A stretch of 64,000 nucleotides of DNA from Ohtaekwangia sp035628875 (GCA_035628875.1 DASPIZ010000109.1:1-64000); one strand, 5' to 3'. Positions 24,993-34,157 are shown, numbered from the stretch's first letter. Made by a program: numbers and translations. Notes: a model not told the origin generated them from the sequence alone.

Positions 24993-26555
24993 ATGCGTAA
25001 AAATAGCCTAATCCTATCGTTTCTACTCTCCATTTGCATCTCGCTTTCAGCTCAAACTAACCTGATTGAGTTCAATGAAGTAACTTTCTTTTCTCCGTTT
25101 GAAAAAAAAATTCTGACTGACCATTTTATAAACAAAAACACGGATGAGTTCCTGTTGTTCATGGCGGGGGGATCGTTGCTCAGTGATGACAAAATCGAAC
25201 AGGCTAAAAAACGTTTCTATAGTCATATCGAAGCCTATCAGGCTGAAAAAATTGCAGGAAGAAAAAACGACAAAAGAGCTAAACACATTTATGATGACAT
25301 CCACAAAACTTTCTTAAAGAAATACGAAGAAGGAAAAAGTTTTGAAGACATTTTTTTCAATGGTTCATTTAATTCCTTGTCTGCTTCCGCGCTTTACGCC
25401 CTGGCTTTCCACGAGGGCAATATACCGTACACCATAAAAGAGGAGCCGACCCATGTTTATCTGGTAGCCTTTCCAGAAAACGAAAGGATAAAGGTTGAGG
25501 CCAAGTCTCCGCACGATGGTTTTCAAAGTATGACCACTGCATTTAAACAGCAGTTTGTCAAATCGCTTAAAGATCAAAAAGTCATTTCTCCGCAAGAGTT
25601 CGCTTCTTATAGCCAAGATCAATTGTTCGATCGTTTTTATTTTGGTAATCAACAGGATATCACCTTGCTGAACCTGGTGGGCATACAATATATGAATGAT
25701 GCTACGATAAAATATGAAGAGCGAAAATTCGATGAATCCCTGGCACAATTTGAAAAGGCATATTTATTTTTTCCTTCACCGAAAACCTCCTTCCTGTTGA
25801 TGTCGGCTTGCCATGAAGCCTTTGCTGCGAGAAAAGAGAAAGATACAGCGCATGCACACCTGCTGGCAAAACTTGCGCGGTTCTCTGACTATGGCATTTC
25901 ATCTGATATTATTTTGGGCGAATTTTCCGGTGTCATTCAGACGCTACTTTTCGAAAAAGGTCAAAAAGAAGCACTCGAACAATATTATAAGGTCTTACTA
26001 CATAAGCTCACGAATCCAGCCCTTAAAAAGGAGGTTGAATTTCTATATTATTACGAGTCCGGCAGATTATTGTACATTCAATCACGACATGCACAGGCAC
26101 TTCCGTTATTTGAAGCAGCACTCAAACTCAAGCCAACACAACTCGACGTTAACACAGCCTTTATCGGTGTACTTGCTCAAACATTATCAGCTACTGGAGA
26201 TAATTTGGAAATTATGAATCAACTCGAGAAGTATGCGCAACAATATCCTACCCTACTAGACAACAACACATTCAATAACATGAGGGCCTCAACCTACCTT
26301 GCGCAATTTGGCATTGAATATCAGTTTGGCAAGGCATCTACGGGTGATAAGTACAAAGTGCTATTTGAAGAATACCTAAAAAAAATTCCCGGTCTTCCGG
26401 TTAATAGTAATTTAATAGGCCAGGCTTATTCTACTGCAGCTGTGTATTACTTCCGCAAAGGACAAACTGCCAAAGCAAGAAGTCTCATTGAAAAAGGTCT
26501 TGAACTTTCACCTCAAAATTATGAACTGCTGATGCGTCAGCGTATGATCAAATAG
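24993..26555 (+). CDS. Secreted TPR-repeat protein
   Basis: A protein of about 520 residues with signal peptide MRKNSLILSFLLSICISLSA. Several tetratricopeptide-type helix pairs are visible: YEERKFDESLAQFEKAYLFF (about residues 245-265), SRHAQALPLFEAALKLKP and KGQTAKARSLIEKGLELSP at the C-terminus. The N-terminal 200 residues have no motif I recognise. TPR proteins of this type act as scaffolds in the periplasm. The ATG at 24993 is preferred over 24957 because the signal peptide starts there; TAGATTTTG at 24951-24959 is a plausible -7 box. Confidence 0.72.
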   Translation: MRKNSLILSFLLSICISLSAQTNLIEFNEVTFFSPFEKKILTDHFINKNTDEFLLFMAGGSLLSDDKIEQAKKRFYSHIEAYQAEKIAGRKNDKRAKHIYDDIHKTFLKKYEEGKSFEDIFFNGSFNSLSASALYALAFHEGNIPYTIKEEPTHVYLVAFPENERIKVEAKSPHDGFQSMTTAFKQQFVKSLKDQKVISPQEFASYSQDQLFDRFYFGNQQDITLLNLVGIQYMNDATIKYEERKFDESLAQFEKAYLFFPSPKTSFLLMSACHEAFAARKEKDTAHAHLLAKLARFSDYGISSDIILGEFSGVIQTLLFEKGQKEALEQYYKVLLHKLTNPALKKEVEFLYYYESGRLLYIQSRHAQALPLFEAALKLKPTQLDVNTAFIGVLAQTLSATGDNLEIMNQLEKYAQQYPTLLDNNTFNNMRASTYLAQFGIEYQFGKASTGDKYKVLFEEYLKKIPGLPVNSNLIGQAYSTAAVYYFRKGQTAKARSLIEKGLELSPQNYELLMRQRMIK

Positions 26556-26561
26556 AGGGAA

Positions 26562-27317
26562 TCATCGGTTTTCTACGGCAACATTATATGACCGGGAGGT
26601 TACATAATAATTGCCCTGCAAGGTCTTAACCTTGGCTATAATGGTAAGCTGCTCCATGATTACCATGCCCGGCGGCACATAATACTTTATTTGACCTATC
26701 CCTTTGGATGGAGTATCATGTACTTGCTCTACGTTTTCACCAATGCAACTCCCATCCAATCGCCCTTCATAAAAAGTCACATTTTTGGATTTGTCGGACA
26801 TCGACAGGCGAAGTGTATAGCTGTCGTTTTTTAAAATATTATCGATGGGTGTGATTTCGATCGTCGGATATTTTTTTTTTAACGATCCATCTTTTAAGAA
26901 TTCTTTTAATCCTGCACAAGGCTCTCCCAAATGATATTTTGCTTCCGCTAATAATTTACCATCTTGTCTGTACTTCTTTTGTACCCCATGCTTTACCCCC
27001 ATATCAAAAGCACTTTCTTCATATAATGTACCATTCTCATAATACATTTTTGTAAGGCCATGTTTAAGGCCATCTTTATACTCAACTTCAAGATGCGGTT
27101 TCCCGGAGGGATAAAAATCTCTGGCGAGGCCATTTCTTTTTCCTTCGACCACGTTTACCTCAGCGCGCAAAGTTCCATCCTCATAGTAGACTTTATTTAC
27201 ACCGGTTGTCTTTTTCGTTTTTTTTGACGACACGGTTTTTTCTTTTTTCTCAACCGTATAGCTACATGAAAAACTAAAAATCACTAAGAACAAAAAGGGC
27301 GCTAAGTTTAACTTCAT
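26562..27317 (-). CDS. Lipoprotein with MORN-like (YwqK-type) repeats
   Basis: A 251-residue lipoprotein with lipobox FSCS after a short signal sequence. At least four repeats of the form YYEDGTLRAE / YYPSGKPHLEVEYKDGLKHG follow (about residues 42-130). These are often labelled 'YwqK antitoxin' or MORN-variant repeats; the antitoxin label is a database carry-over and I do not adopt it. A separate beta-rich C-terminal domain covers about residues 150-250. It follows thyA by 4 bases on the same strand. Function unknown; exposure at the periplasmic face or cell surface is likely. Confidence 0.72.
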   Translation of the reverse strand: MKLNLAPFLFLVIFSFSCSYTVEKKEKTVSSKKTKKTTGVNKVYYEDGTLRAEVNVVEGKRNGLARDFYPSGKPHLEVEYKDGLKHGLTKMYYENGTLYEESAFDMGVKHGVQKKYRQDGKLLAEAKYHLGEPCAGLKEFLKDGSLKKKYPTIEITPIDNILKNDSYTLRLSMSDKSKNVTFYEGRLDGSCIGENVEQVHDTPSKGIGQIKYYVPPGMVIMEQLTIIAKVKTLQGNYYVTSRSYNVAVENR

Positions 27318-27321
27318 AAAT

Positions 27322-28116
27322 TTAAACCGCTATCGGTGCTTTAATCCCGGGATGCGACTGGTAATTGACGATCTCAAAATCGTCAAAACGATAATCAAAG
27401 ATGGATTCCGGATGCCGGTTAATCATGAGAGAAGGTAATGGATAAGGTGTCCGGCTTAATTGTAATTTTGCCTGATCGATGTGATTGGTATACAAATGTA
27501 CATCACCACCAGTCCATACAAATTCCCCAGGAAGAAGATCACACTGTTGCGCAAACATGTGGGTCAATAAAGCATAAGACGCAATGTTAAAAGGCACACC
27601 GAGAAAAAAGTCAGCACTGCGTTGATATAGCTGACACGAAAGTTTACCATCGGCTACATAAAACTGAAATAATGCATGACAGGGAGGAAGCGCCATTTTG
27701 TCGACTTCGGCAGGATTCCAGGCAGAAACGATGTGTCTTCTTGAATCCGGTTTTTGTTTGATCTGTGTTAGTACTTGCGTAATCTGATCAATAGACCTTC
27801 CATCAGGAGATGGCCAGCTGCGCCATTGATGACCGTAAACTGGTCCAAGTTCGCCGTTTTCGTCCGCCCACTCATCCCAGATCGTTACTTTATTATCGTT
27901 TAGATATTTAATGTTGGTATCGCCGTTCAAGAACCATAATAATTCATAAATAATCGACCGTAAGTGAAGCTTTTTGGTTGTTACCAACGGAAAACCCTGG
28001 CTCAAATCAAAGCGCATTTGCCTTCCAAAAACGGAAACTGTGCCCGTGCCGGTACGATCGCTTTTATGCGTTCCATTTTCAAGAATATCCCGCATTAAAT
28101 CCAGGTATTGTTTCAT
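27322..28116 (-). CDS. thyA: Thymidylate synthase
   Basis: A 264-residue ThyA, the same length as the Escherichia coli enzyme. The catalytic cysteine is C146 in LPPCHALFQFYV, and the dUMP-binding RSADFFLGVPFNIASYALL is intact. It methylates dUMP to dTMP with methylenetetrahydrofolate. It starts a two-gene unit with the MORN-repeat lipoprotein. The window also carries a dCMP deaminase (52.0 kb) that can feed dUMP, though 24 kb away. Confidence 0.95.
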   Translation of the reverse strand: MKQYLDLMRDILENGTHKSDRTGTGTVSVFGRQMRFDLSQGFPLVTTKKLHLRSIIYELLWFLNGDTNIKYLNDNKVTIWDEWADENGELGPVYGHQWRSWPSPDGRSIDQITQVLTQIKQKPDSRRHIVSAWNPAEVDKMALPPCHALFQFYVADGKLSCQLYQRSADFFLGVPFNIASYALLTHMFAQQCDLLPGEFVWTGGDVHLYTNHIDQAKLQLSRTPYPLPSLMINRHPESIFDYRFDDFEIVNYQSHPGIKAPIAV

Positions 28117-28174
28117 AGCGCTCTATTTAATACTGCAAGTAATAAAGCGGCATGAACAAACTCAAGAAATACCG

Positions 28175-28209
28175 GAAATTAAAAAGGCCTGCATTAAAAT
28201 ACAGGCCTT
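28175..28209 (-). terminator. Intrinsic terminator of the 28230-29099 lipoprotein gene
   Basis: On the minus strand AAGGCCTG pairs with CAGGCCTT (28202-28209 with 28184-28191), 10-base loop, followed by TTTTTAATTT. It sits just before thyA. Confidence 0.75.
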
Positions 28210-28229
28210 GCTTTGTTTTTATATCTTTT

Positions 28230-29099
28230 TTATAGCATCACAGTGTGTTCTGATTCACCGGCGCTTACCGTAACCACCCGGTCACAGCTTCCTTCACCAA
28301 AGTCAATAATTATCTCGGCTCCTTTGTTCAGTGTATATGTTTTAATTCCTGCAACAGCGATAGCACATGACCTTTGATATTCCATTTGATCGCTTACCGT
28401 TACATGATACACCGTACCATTTCTTGTTTCACCTGAAGCTATACTTCCGGCATGAACAACCAGTTTATCATTTAAAGGATTTTCAGCCCGAAGCCACGAC
28501 CACGTAATATCAGATTCCCGTTTGGCAACAGATCCGTCACCAAAAATCGCTTTTCCATCTGTCAATACTACATTAAACTCAGGCGCGTCTTCTGTACTGG
28601 AAGCAACGTTTGTTGACGTTATCACACCCTCAAGTTTGATATTGTTGATCATATAATCTTCCAATGTTGTCACCACGGTTGAATTTGGCATAAAACGTTT
28701 ACCGGTGTATGTAAACATTACTTTACCCTTCCGGATGTTACCTTTGAGATCCTTACATCCTGAACTCCCAAAATTTACTGTTAATACACCATTTGGATTT
28801 TCTGTGGTAGAATTTACACCAGGTTCAATAGAGATTATGATTCCTTCACAACCGAAGCGATGGTCTTCAATGGTAATCGTCGTTTGTCCTCTCCCACCAG
28901 TGTATTGATCGGCCGCCGGCGCGGCAAGGGCTACACCAGAAAGGTCATCAAGATCCTGGAAGTAAAAATCCGTTATCGTCTCCTCTTTCAGATCTTCAGA
29001 ATTGCGAATAGGAACATTCTTTTCATCAGGCAAGCAGGAAACAAACCCGATCAGGACAAAAACAAGAGAAAAAAAATGAAATTTCGATGAAGTTTTCAT
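28230..29099 (-). CDS. Putative lipoprotein of unknown function
   Basis: A 289-residue protein with a signal sequence and lipobox VSCLPD. The mature part is beta-rich with repeated segments and several conserved-looking cysteines in HRFGCEG, GSSGCKD, RSCAIAV and GEGSCDR, which could form disulfides in the periplasm. I do not recognise a family. It is a single gene with its own terminator. Confidence 0.65.
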   Translation of the reverse strand: MKTSSKFHFFSLVFVLIGFVSCLPDEKNVPIRNSEDLKEETITDFYFQDLDDLSGVALAAPAADQYTGGRGQTTITIEDHRFGCEGIIISIEPGVNSTTENPNGVLTVNFGSSGCKDLKGNIRKGKVMFTYTGKRFMPNSTVVTTLEDYMINNIKLEGVITSTNVASSTEDAPEFNVVLTDGKAIFGDGSVAKRESDITWSWLRAENPLNDKLVVHAGSIASGETRNGTVYHVTVSDQMEYQRSCAIAVAGIKTYTLNKGAEIIIDFGEGSCDRVVTVSAGESEHTVML

Positions 29100-29184
29100 G
29101 GTAATAGCGTGATTTAAACGTTCTGTAAGTGCTGCTTTTAGTTACAGGTTTTTTTTTTCACTTTTAGATAATCATTTTCATGAT

Positions 29185-29856
29185 ATGGTAACCCAGTGTG
29201 TAAGAATTGTACTCCTTTTTCATTTTCTGTTGATGGGCAATGTTGCTATGGCTCAGATTCCCATTAAGCTGGCGAAACTAAAATACGCAGGAGGTGGTGA
29301 TTGGTATGCGAATAAAACTGCATTGCCAAACCTGATTGAATTTTGTAATCAAACGTTAGGAATGAACCTTGCTGCAGATGAAGACGTGGTGGAGGCAGGA
29401 AGTCGTGATATTTTTCTATACCCCTATGTGTATATGACTGGTCATGGTAACGTTGTATTCTCCGCAGAAGACGCTGCTAACCTCAGGAAATACCTTACTG
29501 GTGGTGGCTTCTTACACATTGACGATAACTATGGACTCGATAAATTCATCCGTATCGAATTAAAAAAAATATTCCCTGAATTGGAACTTGTGGAACTCCC
29601 CTATTCACATCCAATCTATCATCAGAAATTTGACTTTCCGAATGGTCTTCCAAAAATCCATGAGCATGATGCCAAACCTGCACAGGGATTTGGTTTAATA
29701 TATGAAGGAAGACTGGTTGTCTTTTATTCTTACGAAACCGATCTCGGAAATGGTTGGGAAGATCCAAGAATTCATAACGATCCTCAGGAAAAACGCCTGC
29801 AGGCTTTACAAATGGGTGCTAACATAATTTCGTATTGTTTTACACAGGCACTTTGA
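29185..29856 (+). CDS. DUF4159 family secreted protein
   Basis: A 223-residue protein with signal peptide (ending near GNVAMAQ) and the DUF4159 core: LKYAGGGDWYANKTALPNL at the start, GGGFLHIDDNYGLDKFIR in the centre, and GNGWEDPRIHNDP near the end. The fold is expected to be related to glutamine-amidotransferase-like/ThuA domains, without a known activity. Its TGA stop overlaps the probable TTG start of the following VCBS lipoprotein gene (TTGA), so the two are co-translated. Confidence 0.78.
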   Translation: MVTQCVRIVLLFHFLLMGNVAMAQIPIKLAKLKYAGGGDWYANKTALPNLIEFCNQTLGMNLAADEDVVEAGSRDIFLYPYVYMTGHGNVVFSAEDAANLRKYLTGGGFLHIDDNYGLDKFIRIELKKIFPELELVELPYSHPIYHQKFDFPNGLPKIHEHDAKPAQGFGLIYEGRLVVFYSYETDLGNGWEDPRIHNDPQEKRLQALQMGANIISYCFTQAL

Positions 29857-31346
29857 AAACGGAATTTTTTTTTCTGGTTAAGGGAATGTTCACTGCTTCC
29901 TTTTTCTTGCTATTGGTAAGCTGCCAAACCCGCGAGGAAAAAGAAGAACACCTGGCAAAAACGTATTGCGCATCCTGTCATCTGTTTCCTGATCCTGAAT
30001 TATTAGACAAAGCTACCTGGGAACAGCAAGTGCTTCCGCAAATGAAGTTTCGTATGGGGCTTGATTATTTCCCGCTCCGTGATTTTCATCAGTATGATCA
30101 CAAAGCTATCCTAACCGCATTGCCGAAACAAGCTATGGTGACGCAAGAGGAATGGGAACAGATAAAAAATTACTATCTCGCCCACGCGCCAGATTCGCTG
30201 CTAATTCCGGAGAACAAAATTACCAATCATGCATTGCCATTTACTGTTTCGGTTGCTAAGATAGCCGGCGCAGAATCCGGTATCACGCTGATAGAATGCG
30301 ACACGTTGAGTCAAAAAATTTACATCGGTACTGGTTCAGGCAATCTTTTACAATTATCGTATGAGCTAAAAGCTGAAGCATCCATACAACTGCCGAGCCC
30401 TCCTTCTTCATTGGTGGTGGAACAAAACGAGCTAAAAGTCTTATTGATGGGTATCATGGATCCGAATGACCAAACCCAAGGAGAATTGGGCAAAATTGAT
30501 TTAGCCGGATTTAAATACGCCAGCATCCTTGATTCGCTAAAGCGACCTGTTCATCTCACCTCGGTTGATTTAAATAACGATCAGAGGAAAGTTTTTATAA
30601 TTTCAGAATTTGGAAACTTCACCGGTGCATTAAGTGTATTTCAACAACACGATTCTCTTCATTATCACAAACATATATTACAATATTTACCGGGTGCCAG
30701 AAACGTGGTGGTAAAAGATTTTAATAAGGATAAAAGGCCCGATATACTGGCGTTAATGACGCAGGGCGATGAACGAATCATCCTCTTTTTAAATAAAGGT
30801 AATTTCACATTCGAGCCACATGTATTACTTCGCTTCCCGCCAGTCTACGGATCAAGTTATTTTGAAATTGCCGACTTTAACAACGACGGACATTCTGATA
30901 TTCTTTATACGAATGGCGATAACGCGGATTACTCAACCATACTTAAACCTTACCATGGTGTTCGTATATTTTTAAATAATGGAAATAACAAATTCACAGA
31001 AGACTGGTTCTATCCCATGCATGGTGCCTCACAAGCGATGCCGTATGATTTTGATGAAGATGGTGACATTGACATCGCAGCAATTTCCTTTTTCCCAAAC
31101 TTCTATAAATCTCCGGAACAGAGTTTTATCTACTTTGAAAATACACCCTCAGGATACGTGCCAGCAATCAACCCCATGGCTAACTCAGGACGTTGGCTTG
31201 TAATGAAGCTGATGGATATCAATCATGATCACAAAATGGATATCCTGGTTGGCGCTATGAATGCCCCTACGGGTGCGTCCCCTGCGCAATACAATAAATG
31301 GATATCGGAGAATACCTCCTTGCTGGTGCTGATAAATAAAAATTAA
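29853..31346 (+). CDS. Lipoprotein with a haem-type CxxCH motif and VCBS/FG-GAP repeats
   Basis: About 497 residues. The TTG at 29853 overlaps the previous stop (TTGA) and gives MKTEFFFLVKG before the hydrophobic stretch and lipobox VSCQ; an ATG at 29886 would leave a signal peptide without basic residues. Soon after the lipidated Cys is YCASCHLFPDPELL (CxxCH at about residues 39-43), a covalent haem-binding motif. The rest is a beta-propeller of VCBS/FG-GAP-like repeats with calcium-type loops (DFNKDKRPDI, DFNNDGHSDI, DFDEDGDIDI). A cytochrome-like N-terminus on a propeller suggests an outer-membrane redox or carbohydrate-related role, unproven. Confidence 0.72.
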   Translation: MKTEFFFLVKGMFTASFFLLLVSCQTREEKEEHLAKTYCASCHLFPDPELLDKATWEQQVLPQMKFRMGLDYFPLRDFHQYDHKAILTALPKQAMVTQEEWEQIKNYYLAHAPDSLLIPENKITNHALPFTVSVAKIAGAESGITLIECDTLSQKIYIGTGSGNLLQLSYELKAEASIQLPSPPSSLVVEQNELKVLLMGIMDPNDQTQGELGKIDLAGFKYASILDSLKRPVHLTSVDLNNDQRKVFIISEFGNFTGALSVFQQHDSLHYHKHILQYLPGARNVVVKDFNKDKRPDILALMTQGDERIILFLNKGNFTFEPHVLLRFPPVYGSSYFEIADFNNDGHSDILYTNGDNADYSTILKPYHGVRIFLNNGNNKFTEDWFYPMHGASQAMPYDFDEDGDIDIAAISFFPNFYKSPEQSFIYFENTPSGYVPAINPMANSGRWLVMKLMDINHDHKMDILVGAMNAPTGASPAQYNKWISENTSLLVLINKN

Positions 31347-31366
31347 ATTTTGTTTTGTTTCTTATA

Positions 31367-31380
31367 ACTAATCTTTTAGT
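31367..31380. promoter_or_regulatory. Probable BlaI-type operator palindrome
   Basis: ACTAATCTTTTAGT is an inverted repeat (ACTAA, 4 bases, TTAGT) 25 bases ahead of the BlaI-family start codon, where autorepression would be expected. A looser ACCTAAA/ATAGTAG half-site pair follows. Confidence 0.4.
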
Positions 31381-31404
31381 TTTATACCTAAACAGATAGT
31401 AGTT

Positions 31405-31776
31405 ATGAAAGATATTAAAGAACTGACCAAAGCAGAGGATCAGGTGATGCAGATATTGTGGAAAATTCAAAAGGGTGTTGTCAAAGACATTATAGAAGAA
31501 ATGCCTGAGCCCAAACCTGCCTACAATACTGTTTCAACCATTGTGCGCATATTAGAAACAAAGGGGTTTGTTGATCACAAAGCCTATGGTAAAACGCATG
31601 AATATTTTCCCTTGGTCAGTCGAGATAAGTACACGAAATTTTATCTCAACAATTTAATCAAAGGATATTTTAATGGCTCCTTCCAAAACCTCGTTTCTTT
31701 TTTTGCGAAGGAAAATAAACTGAATGCCGGCGAAGTGGAAAAACTGTTGGAAGAATTAAAAAAACCAAAACCATGA
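31405..31776 (+). CDS. BlaI/MecI/CopY family transcriptional repressor
   Basis: A 123-residue winged-helix repressor: KELTKAEDQVMQILWKIQKG begins the DNA-binding domain, PAYNTVSTIVRILETKGFV is the recognition region, and the C-terminal helix (about residues 75-120) would dimerise. BlaI-type repressors are inactivated by proteolysis triggered by a membrane metalloprotease. Here the partner gene overlaps by 4 bases (ATGA). The target may include its own promoter. Confidence 0.9.
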   Translation: MKDIKELTKAEDQVMQILWKIQKGVVKDIIEEMPEPKPAYNTVSTIVRILETKGFVDHKAYGKTHEYFPLVSRDKYTKFYLNNLIKGYFNGSFQNLVSFFAKENKLNAGEVEKLLEELKKPKP

Positions 31777-33365
31777 CTTCTTACTTGAACTACCTCATCG
31801 AAGCCAATGCCGGGTTGTGCTTCTTTGCACTTGCCTGTGCGCTTTTATTGAAACGTGATACAGATTTTAAAGTGAAACGAATGTTGTTTCTCGCCGGCGT
31901 TATGGCTTCCGTGATCTTTCCAATGTTTCATATCAAGACAAACCATATTGCACTGCCTGCGTTGAGCGATGTTATCCCCGTAGTGTGGTTACCTGAATTC
32001 ACCTTACAGGCGGAATCAGGAATGGCAAAGAATTCCCAAGGCTCATTTTCTATTTGGAAACTAATAGCGATGATTTATGCTTGTGGCGTGGTCTTCTTTC
32101 TTTCCCTTTTTCTTATACAACTCATCCGGTTAATCCGAATTATAAAACAATCGGCGACACACCGTGTTAACAATCTCATTATAGCCGAATCAAACGATTC
32201 ATATCCTTCTTTTTCATTCTTCAATTTTATTTTCATCGGCCAGGCAAGTGCACTTAGCCAACATGAAAAAGAGCAGATCATAGCACATGAACAAGTGCAC
32301 GCTCAACAGCGGCATTCTTTTGATATTATCGTAATCAACATCATTGGAATATTCTTCTGGTTTAATCCTGTTGTAAGAATATACCGTAAAATTTTCGTTC
32401 AACTTCATGAGTTTGAAGCAGATGCGCGCGCTGTTAAAACGCATGATGTGAATGAATACTGCAATCTCCTGGCCAGGGTTGCCCTTATGTCGGCCGACAT
32501 TCGAATGGCCAATTACTTTAATAATTCTCTTACCTTAAAACGAATCGAAATGATACGAAAAATAAAAATGAAACTCCATCGGTGGAAGATTGCCACCGTT
32601 GGATCAATGCTGCTGATATTCTTTGTTACGGTAGCATGTCATGATCAGGTTATACAGGAGGTTACTGATATTGCACAGTCCTCCACCATGGCGTTGGATG
32701 TTCCTGCGGTTGTTCAACAACAGTACGATCAATTAAAAGCCAATCATCCGGATCTGAAACTACTTTTGATCGAAGTAGACGCTGAAGGAAAAGCCAAACT
32801 GGAAGCTATGCAACAGCAGATGAATCAATTGGATCAAAGCCAAATTGCCGGAGTCCATATGTTCAAACCTACTGCAGTGAATAATGAACCGGTACGTAAC
32901 TTCATGATTATTCAGTACAATGAACAAATCGCAGACATCAGTGAGCGGTCCAAATCAAATGAGACCTACACCATTGTAGAAGAATCCGCGGCACCGGTTG
33001 GCGGAATGCCTGCACTCTACGACTTTCTCTCTGAAAACATAACATATCCCAAAGAATCAAGAGCAAGTGGTATTGAAGGAAAGGTACTCGTTGGGTTCGT
33101 GGTTGAGCCCGATGGCACCATTACTTCCCTGAGCGTTTTAAAAGGCGTCGATCCTGCCATTGATGCAGAAGCCTTACGCGTTATGGCGTTATCACCGAAA
33201 TGGACGCCGGCAAAAAACAAGGGTATGCTGGTGCGACAAAAGCTAGTGCTTCCGATCAACTTCAGCCTTGGCGATAAAGAGGATACGAAGAAAAAAACTT
33301 CTTCACTGGAAGATCTTTATTTCCAGTTTCCGATCGCTAAGAAAAAAGCCAATTCAACGTGCTGA
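31773..33365 (+). CDS. BlaR1-like M56 membrane metallopeptidase with C-terminal TonB domain
   Basis: A 530-residue protein. Residues 1-125 hold three membrane helices; the M56 peptidase motif AHEQVHAQQRHS (HEXXH at 172-176) and the downstream EFEADARA zinc ligand region follow, then a fourth helix near 275. The sensor half is not a penicillin-binding domain. Instead it has a periplasmic segment ending in a TonB C-terminal domain (GKVLVGFVVEPDGTITSLSV, about residues 428-500). It probably cleaves or triggers cleavage of the neighbouring BlaI repressor, and the TonB domain may contact an outer-membrane receptor. The inducing signal is unknown. Confidence 0.85.
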   Translation: MTSYLNYLIEANAGLCFFALACALLLKRDTDFKVKRMLFLAGVMASVIFPMFHIKTNHIALPALSDVIPVVWLPEFTLQAESGMAKNSQGSFSIWKLIAMIYACGVVFFLSLFLIQLIRLIRIIKQSATHRVNNLIIAESNDSYPSFSFFNFIFIGQASALSQHEKEQIIAHEQVHAQQRHSFDIIVINIIGIFFWFNPVVRIYRKIFVQLHEFEADARAVKTHDVNEYCNLLARVALMSADIRMANYFNNSLTLKRIEMIRKIKMKLHRWKIATVGSMLLIFFVTVACHDQVIQEVTDIAQSSTMALDVPAVVQQQYDQLKANHPDLKLLLIEVDAEGKAKLEAMQQQMNQLDQSQIAGVHMFKPTAVNNEPVRNFMIIQYNEQIADISERSKSNETYTIVEESAAPVGGMPALYDFLSENITYPKESRASGIEGKVLVGFVVEPDGTITSLSVLKGVDPAIDAEALRVMALSPKWTPAKNKGMLVRQKLVLPINFSLGDKEDTKKKTSSLEDLYFQFPIAKKKANSTC

Positions 33366-33374
33366 AATGAACTG

Positions 33375-34157
33375 TTACAAGACTGGCTTGGTGTTAAGCC
33401 AGTCTTGTATTTTGCCATAGGGAATTAAAATCTTAGTGGGCCCGATTGCATATGGGGCAACCTCATAACTATTGAAAACGAAAACTATTCCTTGTTCTGT
33501 AAAACCAAAATTTAGATTCAGTTTAAACTGGTCATCCGGAAATTCAAAATCATTGTAACGGAAGGATGCCGTATCGGACAATTGCCGTTCTTTTCGGAAA
33601 AGTCTTTCGCCGATCGCATTCAAAGGATCCTCATAACCGGTTTTGAAAATGTCCGGCAAGGTAACTTGCATACCTTTTTTTGGATTGATGTTAATGAAGT
33701 AAGTAGCTGCTCCACCGTGGGCGCCACCTGTATAATGCTCCTCTTCGATGATGAGACTAAGCAATGTATCAACTGAAAGAAGAACATCCACATCAGCCTG
33801 GTAGTACCATCCAGGCCCGCTCTCCTGCATAGCCGTTGAAAACTCGCGGTAACCCGAAATAAAATCCTTACCAATTTCCTCCAAAGATTTATCGGCAGCA
33901 TCCGGATCACCCATGGCCACGTTTAATTCAATTGCACGTTGTAGTGTTCGCGCTACTGTTGTATCCAATCCGGAAAATACAGGGTAGATCACCTCATAAC
34001 GTGCACAAGCTTGTTCTTCTCTACATCCCGGAACAGATTCGAGCAGAAACGTCTTCTTTTCGTAGGTAATAGGAAAAGAAGTGACACTTTCCTGTGTCAT
34101 TGTACTGCAGGAAAATAAGATCACTGCTACAAATGGAAATATACTTTTTATGCTCAC
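33375..34157 (-). CDS. DUF3298/DUF4163 (RsiV-like) lipoprotein
   Basis: A 260-residue lipoprotein (lipobox FSCS) with an N-terminal DUF4163-like region and a C-terminal DUF3298 region marked by EEHYTGGAHGGAATYF. Bacillus RsiV, with the same domain, binds lysozyme, but no such role is shown here. The start is GTG at 34157, overlapping the stop of the TlpA-like gene (GTGA), so the two are coupled. Its last codons lie within the hairpin that terminates transcription of both converging units. Confidence 0.72.
   Translation of the reverse strand: MSIKSIFPFVAVILFSCSTMTQESVTSFPITYEKKTFLLESVPGCREEQACARYEVIYPVFSGLDTTVARTLQRAIELNVAMGDPDAADKSLEEIGKDFISGYREFSTAMQESGPGWYYQADVDVLLSVDTLLSLIIEEEHYTGGAHGGAATYFININPKKGMQVTLPDIFKTGYEDPLNAIGERLFRKERQLSDTASFRYNDFEFPDDQFKLNLNFGFTEQGIVFVFNSYEVAPYAIGPTKILIPYGKIQDWLNTKPVL
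33376..33415. terminator. Terminator hairpin shared by converging genes
   Basis: A 14-bp perfect stem (33376-33389 with 33396-33409) and a 6-base loop, with ATTTT on the plus side. It follows the M56 gene on plus, and on minus forms the last codons of the DUF3298 gene. Confidence 0.65.

Noticed and set aside
26562..27317. YwqK-type antitoxin function
   Set aside because: The label comes from repeat similarity only; the protein is a lipoprotein, there is no toxin partner, and the neighbour is thyA.
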